From Gammaproteobacteria bacterium (GTDB lineage Bacteria > Pseudomonadota > Gammaproteobacteria > DSM-16500): a stretch of DNA of 44,783 nt. The stretch is taken from positions 1-44,783 of the forward strand of contig JABDGK010000015.1 in assembly GCA_013286085.1 (NCBI GenBank). Reading direction: 5' to 3'. This document shows, piece after piece, positions 15,422 to 23,774 of this stretch. The notes beneath the pieces were generated by a model that was not told the DNA's origin, made no database searches, and saw only the letters and a list, made by a program, of their open reading frames with translations. Both the position numbers and the translations under genes were made by a program. Position 1 is the first letter of the stretch, and every line of letters starts with the position of its first letter.

Positions 15422-16243
15422 TTATTTCCGACCACCAGGCCCGCCACCCATTGCTGCTCTTGCATTGTTAAGACTTTCCAACATGGTTTCATAATATTTT
15501 TGTACTTTGTTAAACTTATCTAGGAACTTATCCGATTCTGTTGCAAATATGCTGTTGTGCTTTGGACGCATGACATTTTGAAAATCAGCGCCGCTAATTT
15601 TTTTCAGCAACTTATCAAAGCTATCCATACTTTTGTCGCCAATACATTGTTTTAATTCAAAAAGCTTGATTAGCTGGCTTAATAAATAGTGATTATCTTG
15701 TGGGAAATTTGCTTTCGTTAAACGTTGAGGATCTACAGTAACGTTTTTGTTGTTAACCGTCACTACCCAGCCAAATCCCAAAGGATTATTGCCTTGCGGT
15801 AACTCCCCCTGGATCATGGGTATCATTTTTGCTTTCAAATGGTAATACATCTCGTAAAATGCTTCATCAATTTTAGTGCGAACATGGGCTTCTAATTTTT
15901 CGGGAGCGGGTTCATTCAGCAAGGACAGCTCTTCTTTTAGTGGAATCATTTTTTCTTTGTCTTTCTCTTTTTTTATTTGGTTTTCTAAGGAAGTTATTTT
16001 CTTAGCTAACCGTTTTTGAGCGTTTTGCTTTTCTGCTGCTTCTGTTCTTGAGAGTGTTTCACGCAGCTTTAGCAAGTCTTTTTGCTGAGATTCTAAATTA
16101 TCTTTTTCTTGGGTGGGGGCATCAAAGATTAGGGATGGTGGTGCAGTATCAATTTCAAATAAACGTACCTTGATGGCTGACAAACGCTGGTCGATCTCGG
16201 CAACCGTTTTATAATTATTCATGTTGCTGCGTGGGGCAGTCAT
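15422..16243 (-). CDS. Cytosolic coiled-coil protein of unknown function
   Basis: A 273-residue protein with an excellent start (GGAGG seven bases before ATG). Residues about 12-120 are almost continuous charged heptads (QEKDNLESQQKDLLKLRETL, LENQIKKEKDKEKMIPLKEE) predicting a long coiled coil. The C-terminal half is mixed, with FGWVVTVNNKNVTVDPQRL and a tail ending AAMGGGPGGRK. There is no signal peptide or membrane helix. I recognise no family. A helical, Glu/Lys-rich, orphan protein next to hairpin elements and a tRNA is the type often found among secreted proteins of Legionellales, but no secretion signal can be proved here. Confidence 0.65.
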   Translation of the reverse strand: MTAPRSNMNNYKTVAEIDQRLSAIKVRLFEIDTAPPSLIFDAPTQEKDNLESQQKDLLKLRETLSRTEAAEKQNAQKRLAKKITSLENQIKKEKDKEKMIPLKEELSLLNEPAPEKLEAHVRTKIDEAFYEMYYHLKAKMIPMIQGELPQGNNPLGFGWVVTVNNKNVTVDPQRLTKANFPQDNHYLLSQLIKLFELKQCIGDKSMDSFDKLLKKISGADFQNVMRPKHNSIFATESDKFLDKFNKVQKYYETMLESLNNARAAMGGGPGGRK

Positions 16244-16361
16244 AAATACCTCCGTAACTCTGCGATTAATTGTAATTATAGCAGGTTGGAGGGATAAGCT
16301 TAAAAACCAATAATAATCAATAAGATCAGGTATGCATGAGCGTGTTCTTACTGACTCCCAC

Positions 16362-16471
16362 TGGCAATTGCATTGAAAATGACATAACTATGTCATTCCC
16401 GCTACAAGCATGCGGGAATGACAAGAAAACTTAAGCCATGCTATTTCTCGGAGTTTGCAATGCAATTGCCA
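16362..16471. repeat. Nested inverted repeat element (about 110 bp)
   Basis: Outer arms TGGCAATTGCATTG (16362-16375) and CAATGCAATTGCCA (16458-16471) are perfect 14-bp inverted repeats. Inside them is a hairpin TGTCATTCCCGC/GCGGGAATGACA (16391-16423) of the widespread GTCATTCCCGC type. It looks like a MITE. The rest of 16244-16501 holds no gene that I can see. Confidence 0.75.
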
Positions 16472-16501
16472 TGAGATAACGTGAGGTCAATATAGTGAAA
16501 A

Positions 16502-16993
16502 TTATGCGGTTTTCCAATAGGATGCGCCTGACTCACCGCGACCATTGAATACTCGCACTGTAATGCCATGTATGTTATGTGTTGCTAGTGCAGTTGTATC
16601 CGCAATGAGTTGTTGCAAAAACCAATTCGACAACTCTTCCAGTGTCGCATTGCAAATAGGTAATACAACCGCGTCTTTTTTCAAAAATGGCAAGATTTCA
16701 TTGCAAACATGCGCAATCCAGCTATTTTCTGTTTCTTCGAGGCGTAGAAACTCAGATTGGCTAGGTAACAGAAAACGATAGTCAAGTTGCTGACAAAGTT
16801 TCTGTAGGCGTTTTTTATAATCGCGACAATCAAATGACATGCCATTGCTGCCGACAGTGCAATCAAATGCGACGTTGACTTGATAGTCGTGACCGTGCAT
16901 ATTTTCACGATGTGTTGCAGAAAATATCATAAAGTGTCCTGCAGAAAACTTCAGTTCTTCTTTATGTAATTCAACGGTAGCCAAGCGTGACAC
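16502..16993 (-). CDS. 6-pyruvoyltetrahydropterin synthase / QueD-family enzyme, possibly PTPS-III-like
   Basis: A 163-residue T-fold enzyme acting on dihydroneopterin triphosphate. The zinc ligands appear as FSAGH (His20) and MHGH (His33, His35), with LEELSNWFLQQL and the terminal NGRGESGASYW (catalytic Glu). The usual catalytic cysteine before HGH (CGRLHGH in E. coli QueD) is absent: here the loop reads THRENMHGH, with Arg and Glu30. In PTPS-III enzymes of the folate pathway the cysteine is known to be replaced by Glu, so QueD activity is doubtful. The start is GTG with AGGA seven bases upstream. A pteridine-reductase-like gene lies 2.4 kb away. Confidence 0.85.
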   Translation of the reverse strand: MSRLATVELHKEELKFSAGHFMIFSATHRENMHGHDYQVNVAFDCTVGSNGMSFDCRDYKKRLQKLCQQLDYRFLLPSQSEFLRLEETENSWIAHVCNEILPFLKKDAVVLPICNATLEELSNWFLQQLIADTTALATHNIHGITVRVFNGRGESGASYWKTA

Positions 16994-17057
16994 AGGTTAT
17001 TCCTCGGATTGATTTTGTGTGGTCGGGTATTATACATAAGGATGGGGGGAATTGCTG

Positions 17058-17080
17058 CTAAAAATCAATTGGATTTTTAG
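17058..17080. promoter_or_regulatory. Inverted repeat upstream of the carrier gene
   Basis: CTAAAAATC (17058-17066) and GATTTTTAG (17072-17080) are perfect 9-bp arms around AATTG, 40 bases before the carrier ATG. This could be an operator or a leader hairpin; no U tract follows on the plus strand. Confidence 0.35.
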
Positions 17081-17119
17081 GGTAATTTATCAAGTAGTTA
17101 GTGAGAATCAGATTAGATT

Positions 17120-18154
17120 ATGCCGATACCTCCAGAAGAAAAAACAGTTTCAGCTGCCGTGCAATCACCGGAGTCTCCACAGCCAAAACAGCATTCAGAC
17201 GTGAGCCTGAAAGCGCGAGCTTGCAGTGTGTTGGCAGCTGTTATTTTAGAAACCTACGGTACTTATCCATTGGATGTTGTGAAAAATAGACAAATGATGG
17301 GTAAAAGGCTGGGCCAGTTAACGTCGACGCCGCTGGTTTGGTGGCAGCACATGATTGGTCCTGAGCATGCCCAGTTAAATTTACGCCAACCGTCAGATTG
17401 CTATAAAGCGATGAAATTCACCTATCGCGGTGTAACAGGTTATGGGGTCTATAAGTTTTTCAATCGTGGGTTTAAGTTTGGTCTGCAACCATGGTTGATG
17501 GAAGGCATGATGAAGACAGATATGTTTTCTTTACTTGCTAATCAAGTCGGTTTTGATTTCGCTAAAATTTTTACCTCAACGGCTGCGGGTATGGGATCCG
17601 GTATTGCTGAAATCGTTGCTAATCCTGTTGATCGTATGAAATTACTGTGCCAAAAATTTGGTATTTCACCGGGTGCTGCGTTGTCCATGATGAAAAAAGA
17701 AGGCTTGGCCGTGCAATTTTCAGCTGTGAAGGAAACAGCAGCGCGCAATGTTGTCGGTTCGGGAACTTTGTTTTTTGGGAAATATGCTACCTACGCAGCG
17801 CTGGGTGTCACGGACCACAACCAGCCAACCGTGTACCAAAGTTTACTGTCATCTCTGATTGGAAATGGTGCGATGATTGTGGTTTCTCATCCATTTGATT
17901 TGGTGAAAGTGCGTGTACAAATGGCGGAGAAATTAATGCAGCCGAATGCAGTATCGATAAAGCGCAGCATGATGCAGACATTTTTTCATATTAGTAAAAC
18001 GGAAGGATGGAGAGCAGCGTGGAGTGGGATTGAGGCAAAATTGATTGGATCAGGTCTAAAAGGTACGTTGATTATGTCTGCTTGTGAAATGTTGGCGAAG
18101 GAAATTCATGATTATTTCAAAGCGGAAGAATCGACACAAAAATTGAAGATGTAG
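17120..18154 (+). CDS. Mitochondrial carrier (SLC25)-family protein, eukaryote-type
   Basis: A 344-residue protein with the three-fold plan of mitochondrial carriers. The signature Px[DE]xx[KR] occurs once per repeat: PLDVVK at 50-55, PVDRMK at 169-174 and PFDLVK at 258-263. The third is followed by VRVQM as in true carriers. Hydrophobic helices flank each motif, and the N terminus (1-30) is a Pro/Ser/Gln-rich extension. The family is eukaryotic; in bacteria it is known chiefly from Legionella pneumophila LncP, a Dot/Icm effector that inserts in host mitochondria and moves nucleotides. The polar, Glu/Lys-rich tail (KAEESTQKLKM) would suit type IV secretion. Host origin and secretion are inferred. 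Substrate unknown. Confidence 0.88.
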   Translation: MPIPPEEKTVSAAVQSPESPQPKQHSDVSLKARACSVLAAVILETYGTYPLDVVKNRQMMGKRLGQLTSTPLVWWQHMIGPEHAQLNLRQPSDCYKAMKFTYRGVTGYGVYKFFNRGFKFGLQPWLMEGMMKTDMFSLLANQVGFDFAKIFTSTAAGMGSGIAEIVANPVDRMKLLCQKFGISPGAALSMMKKEGLAVQFSAVKETAARNVVGSGTLFFGKYATYAALGVTDHNQPTVYQSLLSSLIGNGAMIVVSHPFDLVKVRVQMAEKLMQPNAVSIKRSMMQTFFHISKTEGWRAAWSGIEAKLIGSGLKGTLIMSACEMLAKEIHDYFKAEESTQKLKM

Positions 18155-18157
18155 TCT

Positions 18158-18214
18158 GGTGGACAAAGCCCCGTTTAGAGGCATAACGGGGTAAACTCCG
18201 CAAGCGTGTCCACC
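18158..18214. repeat. GGTGGACA palindromic repeat, long variant
   Basis: Starts three bases after the carrier stop. Outer ends GGTGGACA/TGTCCACC are inverted; inside is a CCCCGTTTAGAGG...AACGGGG hairpin. A half copy of its right side is at 38230-38254, and a fully symmetric relative is at 38978-39030. Confidence 0.8.
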
Positions 18215-18222
18215 GCGACTTT

Positions 18223-19374
18223 TCACAAATCTTTCCGTCTATCATACAATGCAAAACCCAACAGTGGTATTTCGCACTGTTTACTTAACGCCATTACTTT
18301 AATCGCTTCCCCCATTTGTGAGGGTAATGTTAATAATTTAATTTCTTGAGCTTGTTGATATTGAGCGGCTGCATCGGTTTCATCAACAGGCGATTCTGTG
18401 ATTCCGCAGGCTAATAAAAAAGCTGCTTGTGTGGTATAGCCGACTAAGTTGAGTCCTGCATCCAGCGCACTTTCCGCAACGCGAGTGAAGTCCACATGTG
18501 CCGTGATATCTTGCAAGCCTACCAATATAAGCGGATTGGTATGGCGATGATGTTGGTAGTAACACATCAATGTGCCAGTATTTCTTTCAGGATGATAATA
18601 CTCGTGACGACCATAGCCATAATCAAATAATAAGATAACACCCTCTCCTAGCGTGTCAGCAACGCTACTAATCCAGGGTGTTAACAATAAATTTAGTTCA
18701 GACGTATAACCATGCGCTAGCGGCTGAATGTCTTCGAGATGTTTTTTCAATTCTTCTGGGGGTGGCGTATTTAGCCATAGTAGTTCGCCATTTTTTTCAG
18801 TCACAGATCGTTCATCAATAGGTGAGTTAGTCATTTGAAAAATATGCACAGGCAATGCATCCATCACTTCATTGGCTAAAATTACCCCGCGAAATTTTGT
18901 AGCAGGTAGGCCGTCAAGCCAGCGAATGCGAGACAGTAAGTGCGGGCAGGCTTGGCGAAGTAACGCTTGTTGTTTAGCGCGTAAGTCAGCACTGATTTCT
19001 AAAATAAAATATTTTTCGGGTAGTGCTTGCAAGCGTTCTAATTCAAGCAATAATTCATGGGCTAATTTTCCTGAGCCGGCACCTATTTCTAAAATGCTGC
19101 TATTTTCAAGCGTCGTAAAAATTTGCTGACACTGTTTTGCGATGCATTTTGCAAATAAAGGGGAAATTTCCGGTGCAGTTACAAAGTCACCGTGTTTACC
19201 CAATTTGTGACTGCCCGCACTGTAATAGCCTAATCCCGGTGTGTATAAGGCCAATTCCATGAAGCGCGCAAAGCTAATATGGCCGCCCGCATGGGTGATC
19301 TCTTGGCAGATGCGTGTTTTGAGTTGTTCACTATGTGCTAATGCAATAGGACTAGGAGTAGGTAAAGTGGCCAT
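18223..19374 (-). CDS. MidA/NDUFAF7-like (COG1565) SAM-dependent methyltransferase
   Basis: A 383-residue protein with the family pattern SFARFMELALYTPGLGYYS, HGDFVTAPEISPLFAKC, motif I ILEIGAGSGKLAHELL, and GVILANEVMDALPVH. In mitochondria the homologue NDUFAF7 methylates an arginine of a complex I subunit. The bacterial target is generally unassigned; no complex I genes are in this window. The full length and all core motifs suggest an active enzyme. It is divergent from the pteridine-reductase-like gene with 55 bases between, so both promoters are squeezed there. The downstream side meets the long GGTGGACA repeat. Confidence 0.9.
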   Translation of the reverse strand: MATLPTPSPIALAHSEQLKTRICQEITHAGGHISFARFMELALYTPGLGYYSAGSHKLGKHGDFVTAPEISPLFAKCIAKQCQQIFTTLENSSILEIGAGSGKLAHELLLELERLQALPEKYFILEISADLRAKQQALLRQACPHLLSRIRWLDGLPATKFRGVILANEVMDALPVHIFQMTNSPIDERSVTEKNGELLWLNTPPPEELKKHLEDIQPLAHGYTSELNLLLTPWISSVADTLGEGVILLFDYGYGRHEYYHPERNTGTLMCYYQHHRHTNPLILVGLQDITAHVDFTRVAESALDAGLNLVGYTTQAAFLLACGITESPVDETDAAAQYQQAQEIKLLTLPSQMGEAIKVMALSKQCEIPLLGFALYDRRKDL

Positions 19375-19429
19375 AGTCAGTTTATAATCGTTACATTTGT
19401 GAGTGTACGTTATCAGTAATGGGTGAAAT

Positions 19430-20191
19430 ATGCAAAAAAATCAAACAAAATCACCGCAAGTCGCTCTCATTACAGGTGCTGCTAAGCGAATTGGTGCTGA
19501 AATCGCCCGTGTTTTGCATCAAGCAGGTATGAATGTTGTTTTGCATTACAACACATCTCGTACTGAAGCAGAGACGCTGTGTCATGAATTAAATGCTGAG
19601 CGTGTGCAGTCTGCTGTGATATTACAAGCGGATTTGCTGGACATTGCGAGTTTGCCAAAGGTTATTACCACAGCAGTGGCTGCGTGGGGAGAGTTACATG
19701 TATTGGTTAATAATGCCTCGTGCTTTAATCGCACACCTATTGGTCGAGTTGATGAGTTGGCTTGGGATGCGTTATTGACCTGTAACCTCAAGGCGCCTTA
19801 TTTTTTAGCGCAAGCCGCCTTGCCTTATTTAGCGAAAAACCAGGGTGCTGTTGTGAATATTGCGGATGTGCATGGCGAGCGATCCTTGCAAGATTATTCC
19901 GTTTACAGTATTTCGAAAGCAGGATTAATCATGTTAACGAAAGCACTCGCGAAAGAATTAGGGGCTAGTGTGCGTGTCAATGCCGTCTCGCCAGGTGGTG
20001 GGGTTGCGTGGCCTGAAGGGGATAATGCATTAACTAGCGAAGAAAAGCAGAAAATCGTGAATAAAACTGCTTTAAAAAAGGCTGGTGCGCCTATTGAAGT
20101 TGCTAAAGCTGTGTTGTTTTTGGTGAGAGATGCGGACTATGTGACAGGCCAGATTTTAGCTGTCGATGGTGGGCGGTTATTGATGATTTGA
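19430..20191 (+). CDS. Pteridine reductase-like short-chain dehydrogenase
   Basis: A 253-residue SDR that should reduce a dihydropterin or dihydrofolate with NADPH. The cofactor loop is TGAAKRIG (residues 15-22), the PTR1/FolM-type variant TGxxxRxG rather than TGxxxGxG. Also seen are NNAS (94-97), Asp146 and Tyr159-x3-Lys163 (YSISK), which correspond to the Asp-Tyr-Lys of pteridine reductases. The C terminus carries the usual VTGQILAVDGG. The ribosome site GGGTGA precedes the ATG. With the PTPS-like enzyme nearby, a pterin or folate role is likely; a different SDR substrate cannot be excluded. Confidence 0.86.
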   Translation: MQKNQTKSPQVALITGAAKRIGAEIARVLHQAGMNVVLHYNTSRTEAETLCHELNAERVQSAVILQADLLDIASLPKVITTAVAAWGELHVLVNNASCFNRTPIGRVDELAWDALLTCNLKAPYFLAQAALPYLAKNQGAVVNIADVHGERSLQDYSVYSISKAGLIMLTKALAKELGASVRVNAVSPGGGVAWPEGDNALTSEEKQKIVNKTALKKAGAPIEVAKAVLFLVRDADYVTGQILAVDGGRLLMI

Positions 20192-20219
20192 GAGTTGGTT
20201 TTTCTCGTGCTACTAAGGA

Positions 20220-20269
20220 CCCTCACCCTAGCCCTCTCCCACTAGTGGGAGAAGGGTTGGGGTTGAGGG
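20220..20269. repeat. CCCTCACCC...GGGTTGAGGG palindrome
   Basis: A near-perfect 50-base palindrome centred on CCCACTAGTGGG, 29 bases after the SDR stop. A related arrangement occurs at 34797-34937. This type (CCCTCATCCC...CTTCTCCC) is common in many proteobacterial genomes. Confidence 0.75.
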
Positions 20270-20382
20270 TTTTGATGTTGATGCATTCCGCGGAATAAGA
20301 TAAGCGGGAAATTTACCTGTATCTTTTGAAATGAAACGTGTATTTTTGGCACCAGTTAACGCAATAGGCAAGAGGTGGCGCT

Positions 20383-22125
20383 ATGGTTTCGTTGCGCAAT
20401 ACATTCATGACGATTTACAGAGGGCGTTTGTATCCTAATTATTGGGATATGATTGCACTCTGTTTGGCGTTAGGTGTCATTACCTTATTAGCTTGGAATG
20501 CAAGGCAAATGGCGGTGCCTTATCAATTAGGCCAGGCTATCTCTATTCATCTGGAACCCAGTTATTTGCCGGGTTATGCGTTGCGAACAGTGTTGCGTAT
20601 GTTAATTGCATTGACTGTCTCGTTACTATTTACCTTTACTTTCGCAACTTGGGCAGCCAAAAGTCGACGCGCGGCACGTATTATTATTCCTATTATTGAT
20701 ATTTTACAATCGGTGCCCATTTTAGGTTTTTTATCGATTACGGTCGTTGGCTTTATTGAATTATTTCCCAATAGTTTGTTGGGGCCTGAGTGCGCCGCTA
20801 TTTTCGCTATTTTTACTTCACAGGCATGGAATATGGCGCTGGGTTTTTATCAAACCGTGAAGTCTGTGCCTTCCGAGCTTATTGATGCCGCGGATATGTT
20901 CCATCTTTCTGCATGGCAGCGGTTTTGGCGAATTGATGTGCCCTTCTCGATGCCTGGATTGCTTTGGAATATGATGATGTCGATGTCTGCCGGTTGGTTC
21001 TTCGTTGTAGCATCGGAGGCAATCTCTGTTTCGAACCAGCAAATTCTGTTGCCGGGAATTGGTTCTTATATTGCAACTGCGATCGCAACAGCGAATGTGC
21101 AGGCAATCTGGTATGCCATTATCACCATGTTAATCGTGATTTTGCTTTACGATCAAATATTATTTCGACCATTGATTGCTTGGGCGGATAAATTTAAATC
21201 GGAGCAGGTTGGCCAAGAAGTTGAGGCACATTCGTGGTTGGTCGATATGTTGCATCGTACACGCTTGCTACGTAGTCTTGGATTGCAGCTCGCTATTTTG
21301 TTTGATGCCTTTGTCAATATGTCGTGGTTGCGCTCGAAACCCGTATCTCGAACGGCGGCACTGCATTCGCGACGTTATGAAAAAGCCATTGCTTGGATTT
21401 GGAATGCTGCTGTGCTTGCTGTGTTGATCAGCGCAGTGATTTTCATAGCGAATGTTTTGTATCGCCTAGTGCCACTCTCTGCGATTAAGGAAGTATTCGT
21501 GTTGGGATTGGTGACCGCATTACGCGTATTTGTTTTGATTGTGCTTTGTTCTTTATTCTGGGTACCAATCGGCGTGTGGATTGGTTTGCGCACGAAAGTA
21601 GCTGAAGTCGTGCAGCCCATCGCGCAATTTTTAGCAGCGTTCCCAGCTAATTTGTTTTACCCATTGTTTGTTGTGGTCATTATCAAATATCATTTAAATG
21701 TCGAAATTTGGGTAACGCCGCTGATGATTTTGGGCACGCAATGGTACGTTTTATTCAATGTTATTGCGGGTGCATCGGTGATACCCAAAGATTTGTTGCA
21801 AGTCGCCGATAATTTGGGTGTATCGCGCTGGTTGCGTTGGCGCCGCTTAATTTTACCAGGCATTTTCCCGTATTATATTACCGGCGCCATAACAGCGGTG
21901 GGTGGCGCATGGAATGCGAGTATTGTGGCTGAGGTTGTGAGTTGGGGTGACAAGAAACTTGTTGCCACTGGCTTAGGGGCGTATATTTCGGAGTATACTG
22001 CTGCGGGTGATTTTATTCACATCGCATTGGGAATTGGTATGATGTGTGTCTTTGTGTTGGTGTTGAATCGATTAATTTGGCGCCCACTCTATGTCCTGGC
22101 AGAAACACGTTATCAGCTGATTTAA
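20383..22125 (+). CDS. ABC transporter double permease (NitT/TauT type)
   Basis: A 580-residue inner-membrane protein made of two fused permease halves, each about six helices. The cytoplasmic EAA loops that dock the ATPase are ELIDAADMFHLSAWQRFWRI (from residue 164) and DLLQVADNLGVSRWLRWRRL (from residue 469). Tandem fusion means one polypeptide can form the whole membrane channel. The start has a strong AGAGGTGG. The ATPase gene follows after 24 bases. No substrate-binding protein gene is adjacent, so the ligand is unknown; family members include nitrate, sulfonate and bicarbonate importers. Confidence 0.88.
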   Translation: MVSLRNTFMTIYRGRLYPNYWDMIALCLALGVITLLAWNARQMAVPYQLGQAISIHLEPSYLPGYALRTVLRMLIALTVSLLFTFTFATWAAKSRRAARIIIPIIDILQSVPILGFLSITVVGFIELFPNSLLGPECAAIFAIFTSQAWNMALGFYQTVKSVPSELIDAADMFHLSAWQRFWRIDVPFSMPGLLWNMMMSMSAGWFFVVASEAISVSNQQILLPGIGSYIATAIATANVQAIWYAIITMLIVILLYDQILFRPLIAWADKFKSEQVGQEVEAHSWLVDMLHRTRLLRSLGLQLAILFDAFVNMSWLRSKPVSRTAALHSRRYEKAIAWIWNAAVLAVLISAVIFIANVLYRLVPLSAIKEVFVLGLVTALRVFVLIVLCSLFWVPIGVWIGLRTKVAEVVQPIAQFLAAFPANLFYPLFVVVIIKYHLNVEIWVTPLMILGTQWYVLFNVIAGASVIPKDLLQVADNLGVSRWLRWRRLILPGIFPYYITGAITAVGGAWNASIVAEVVSWGDKKLVATGLGAYISEYTAAGDFIHIALGIGMMCVFVLVLNRLIWRPLYVLAETRYQLI

Positions 22126-22149
22126 TTGAATGTAGAGTAGAGATGTGCG

Positions 22150-23481
22150 ATGCAAGATAATTTAAATAAAACCCAAACTACAAACGACAGTCAATCAACG
22201 TTGATTGACGTGATTAACGTGCAAAAATCGTTTAAAAAAGGTGAGCGCCAAGAATTATTGGTATTGCAAGATGTGCATTTTCGGATGCAAGAAGGCGAAA
22301 TTGTTGCCATCTTAGGTAAGTCAGGTTCCGGAAAATCGACATTATTGCGTATTATTGCTGGGTTAGTTGCACCAACAGACGGTGATGTATTTTACCGCGG
22401 TCAAGCAGTGAGTGGTCCTGTGCGCGGGACATCCATGGTATTCCAAAATTTTGCGTTATTGCCATGGCTGACAGTTTTACAAAATGTAGAGTTAGGTTTA
22501 GAAGCATTAGGTATTGCTCGTGAAGAGCGCCGTGAGCGTGCGCTCAAAGCAATTGATACCATTGGTTTGGATGGTTTCGAATCGGCATTCCCAAAAGAGT
22601 TATCGGGTGGTATGCGTCAGCGCGTTGGTTTTGCGCGGGCATTGGTTGTCGACCCGGATGTGTTATTGATGGACGAGCCTTTTTCTGCTCTAGATGTGTT
22701 GACAGCGGATAACTTAAAAAGTGACTTGTTAGATTTGTGGCAAAATAAAAAAACGGGCATTCACGGTATTTTATTTGTGACACATAACATTGAAGAAGCC
22801 GTGTTATTGGCCGATCGCATCATTATTTTTAACAGTAATCCAGGCTCCATTCGTGCAGAGTTGAAAGTGAATTTACCACACCCGCGTAGCGAATTGGATC
22901 CGCGTTTTCGTAATCAAGTGGATCGTGTTTATACCTTGATGACGACGGTGCCGCGTAGTGCAGTAGGTGGTGATGAATCACCGCGCATTGATCTTGGTTA
23001 TCGGTTGCCAGAAGCCAGTATTGCCGAAGTGACTGGCTTGTTAGAAACACTGAATACACCGGAAAATAACGGCAAGATGGATTTGCCTGATGTGGCAGAT
23101 ACATTGATGTTGGATATTGATGAATTGTTTCCACTGACTGAGTTGTTGGAAATTCTGCATTTCGCGCAGGTTTCGAAGGGTGATATCTCGATTACTGAAA
23201 CCGGTAAAGCTTTTGTGGAAGCGGATATATTAGAGCGAAAAAAAATCTTCTCATCGGCACTTAAAAAATATGTTCCGCTCGCGCGTTATATTTACGATCA
23301 ATTAGTGCGTCACCCGCGGCATCGTGCATTGGAAGAAAGTTTCTTGTCGTTGTTGGAGGATTATCTCACCGAGAAAGAAGCTGACCGGGTGTTGCAAACT
23401 GTCATTGGCTGGGGTCGTTATGCAGAATTGTTTGCGTATGATTATAATGCCGGTGTATTAAGTCTAGAAAATCCGAATTAA
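22150..23481 (+). CDS. ABC transporter ATPase with C-terminal AAA-associated domain
   Basis: A 443-residue nucleotide-binding protein. Walker A is GKSGSGKST (about residue 57), the Q loop is MVFQNFALLPWL, the signature is LSGGMRQRVGFARAL, Walker B is VLLMDEPFSALD and the switch is FVTHNIEE. The first 260 residues are a NitT/TauT-type ATPase. The last 150 (from about PEASIAEVTGLLETLN) match the type of winged-helix-like extension annotated as AAA-associated C-terminal, seen in double-permease systems; it may sense a ligand or regulate the pump. It is cotranscribed with the permease. The 3' end overlaps a small minus-strand ORF by 18 bases. Confidence 0.88.
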   Translation: MQDNLNKTQTTNDSQSTLIDVINVQKSFKKGERQELLVLQDVHFRMQEGEIVAILGKSGSGKSTLLRIIAGLVAPTDGDVFYRGQAVSGPVRGTSMVFQNFALLPWLTVLQNVELGLEALGIAREERRERALKAIDTIGLDGFESAFPKELSGGMRQRVGFARALVVDPDVLLMDEPFSALDVLTADNLKSDLLDLWQNKKTGIHGILFVTHNIEEAVLLADRIIIFNSNPGSIRAELKVNLPHPRSELDPRFRNQVDRVYTLMTTVPRSAVGGDESPRIDLGYRLPEASIAEVTGLLETLNTPENNGKMDLPDVADTLMLDIDELFPLTELLEILHFAQVSKGDISITETGKAFVEADILERKKIFSSALKKYVPLARYIYDQLVRHPRHRALEESFLSLLEDYLTEKEADRVLQTVIGWGRYAELFAYDYNAGVLSLENPN

Positions 23482-23613
23482 CATGCATGATCTGGTGGAC
23501 ACGCTGCGCTTTTTAGTTTGTGCTGATTCCATTTGTTTAATTTGCTGCTGAAGCTCTGCTAATTTCCGTTCGTCTTGCTCGGTTTCCTTGATGTTGAGGT
23601 ATCCACTACGCAT
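23464..23613 (-). CDS. Small ORF (49 aa) whose 3' end is repeat-derived
   Basis: The ATG at 23613 has a very good ribosome site (GTGAGGTAATT just before it). The product begins MRSGYLNIKETEQDERKLAE and continues as a charged, Gln-rich helix. Codons about 34-40 (KKRSVST) are read through a fragment of the GGTGGACA repeat (23494-23513), and the last nine residues are new sequence read through to a TAG inside the end of the ABC gene. It looks like a real small gene truncated by a repeat. The original product may have been a small DNA-associated or antitoxin-like protein, but I cannot identify it. Promoter-like ACTTTTGGTTATACC lies about 40 bases upstream. Confidence 0.45.
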   Translation of the reverse strand: MRSGYLNIKETEQDERKLAELQQQIKQMESAQTKKRSVSTRSCMLIRIF

Positions 23614-23774
23614 AATTACCTCACTATTTGTATGGTATAACCAAAAGTATAGGCCGTCTTTGCGATTTTACCCAAAACAGGAGGCTACTCTTAAGGTTAA
23701 GCAGTAATAACATGATGATATTAGCTGAATAGGCAGAGACAGCAATTTGTGGAATAGATTGGCGCCGTGTATGG

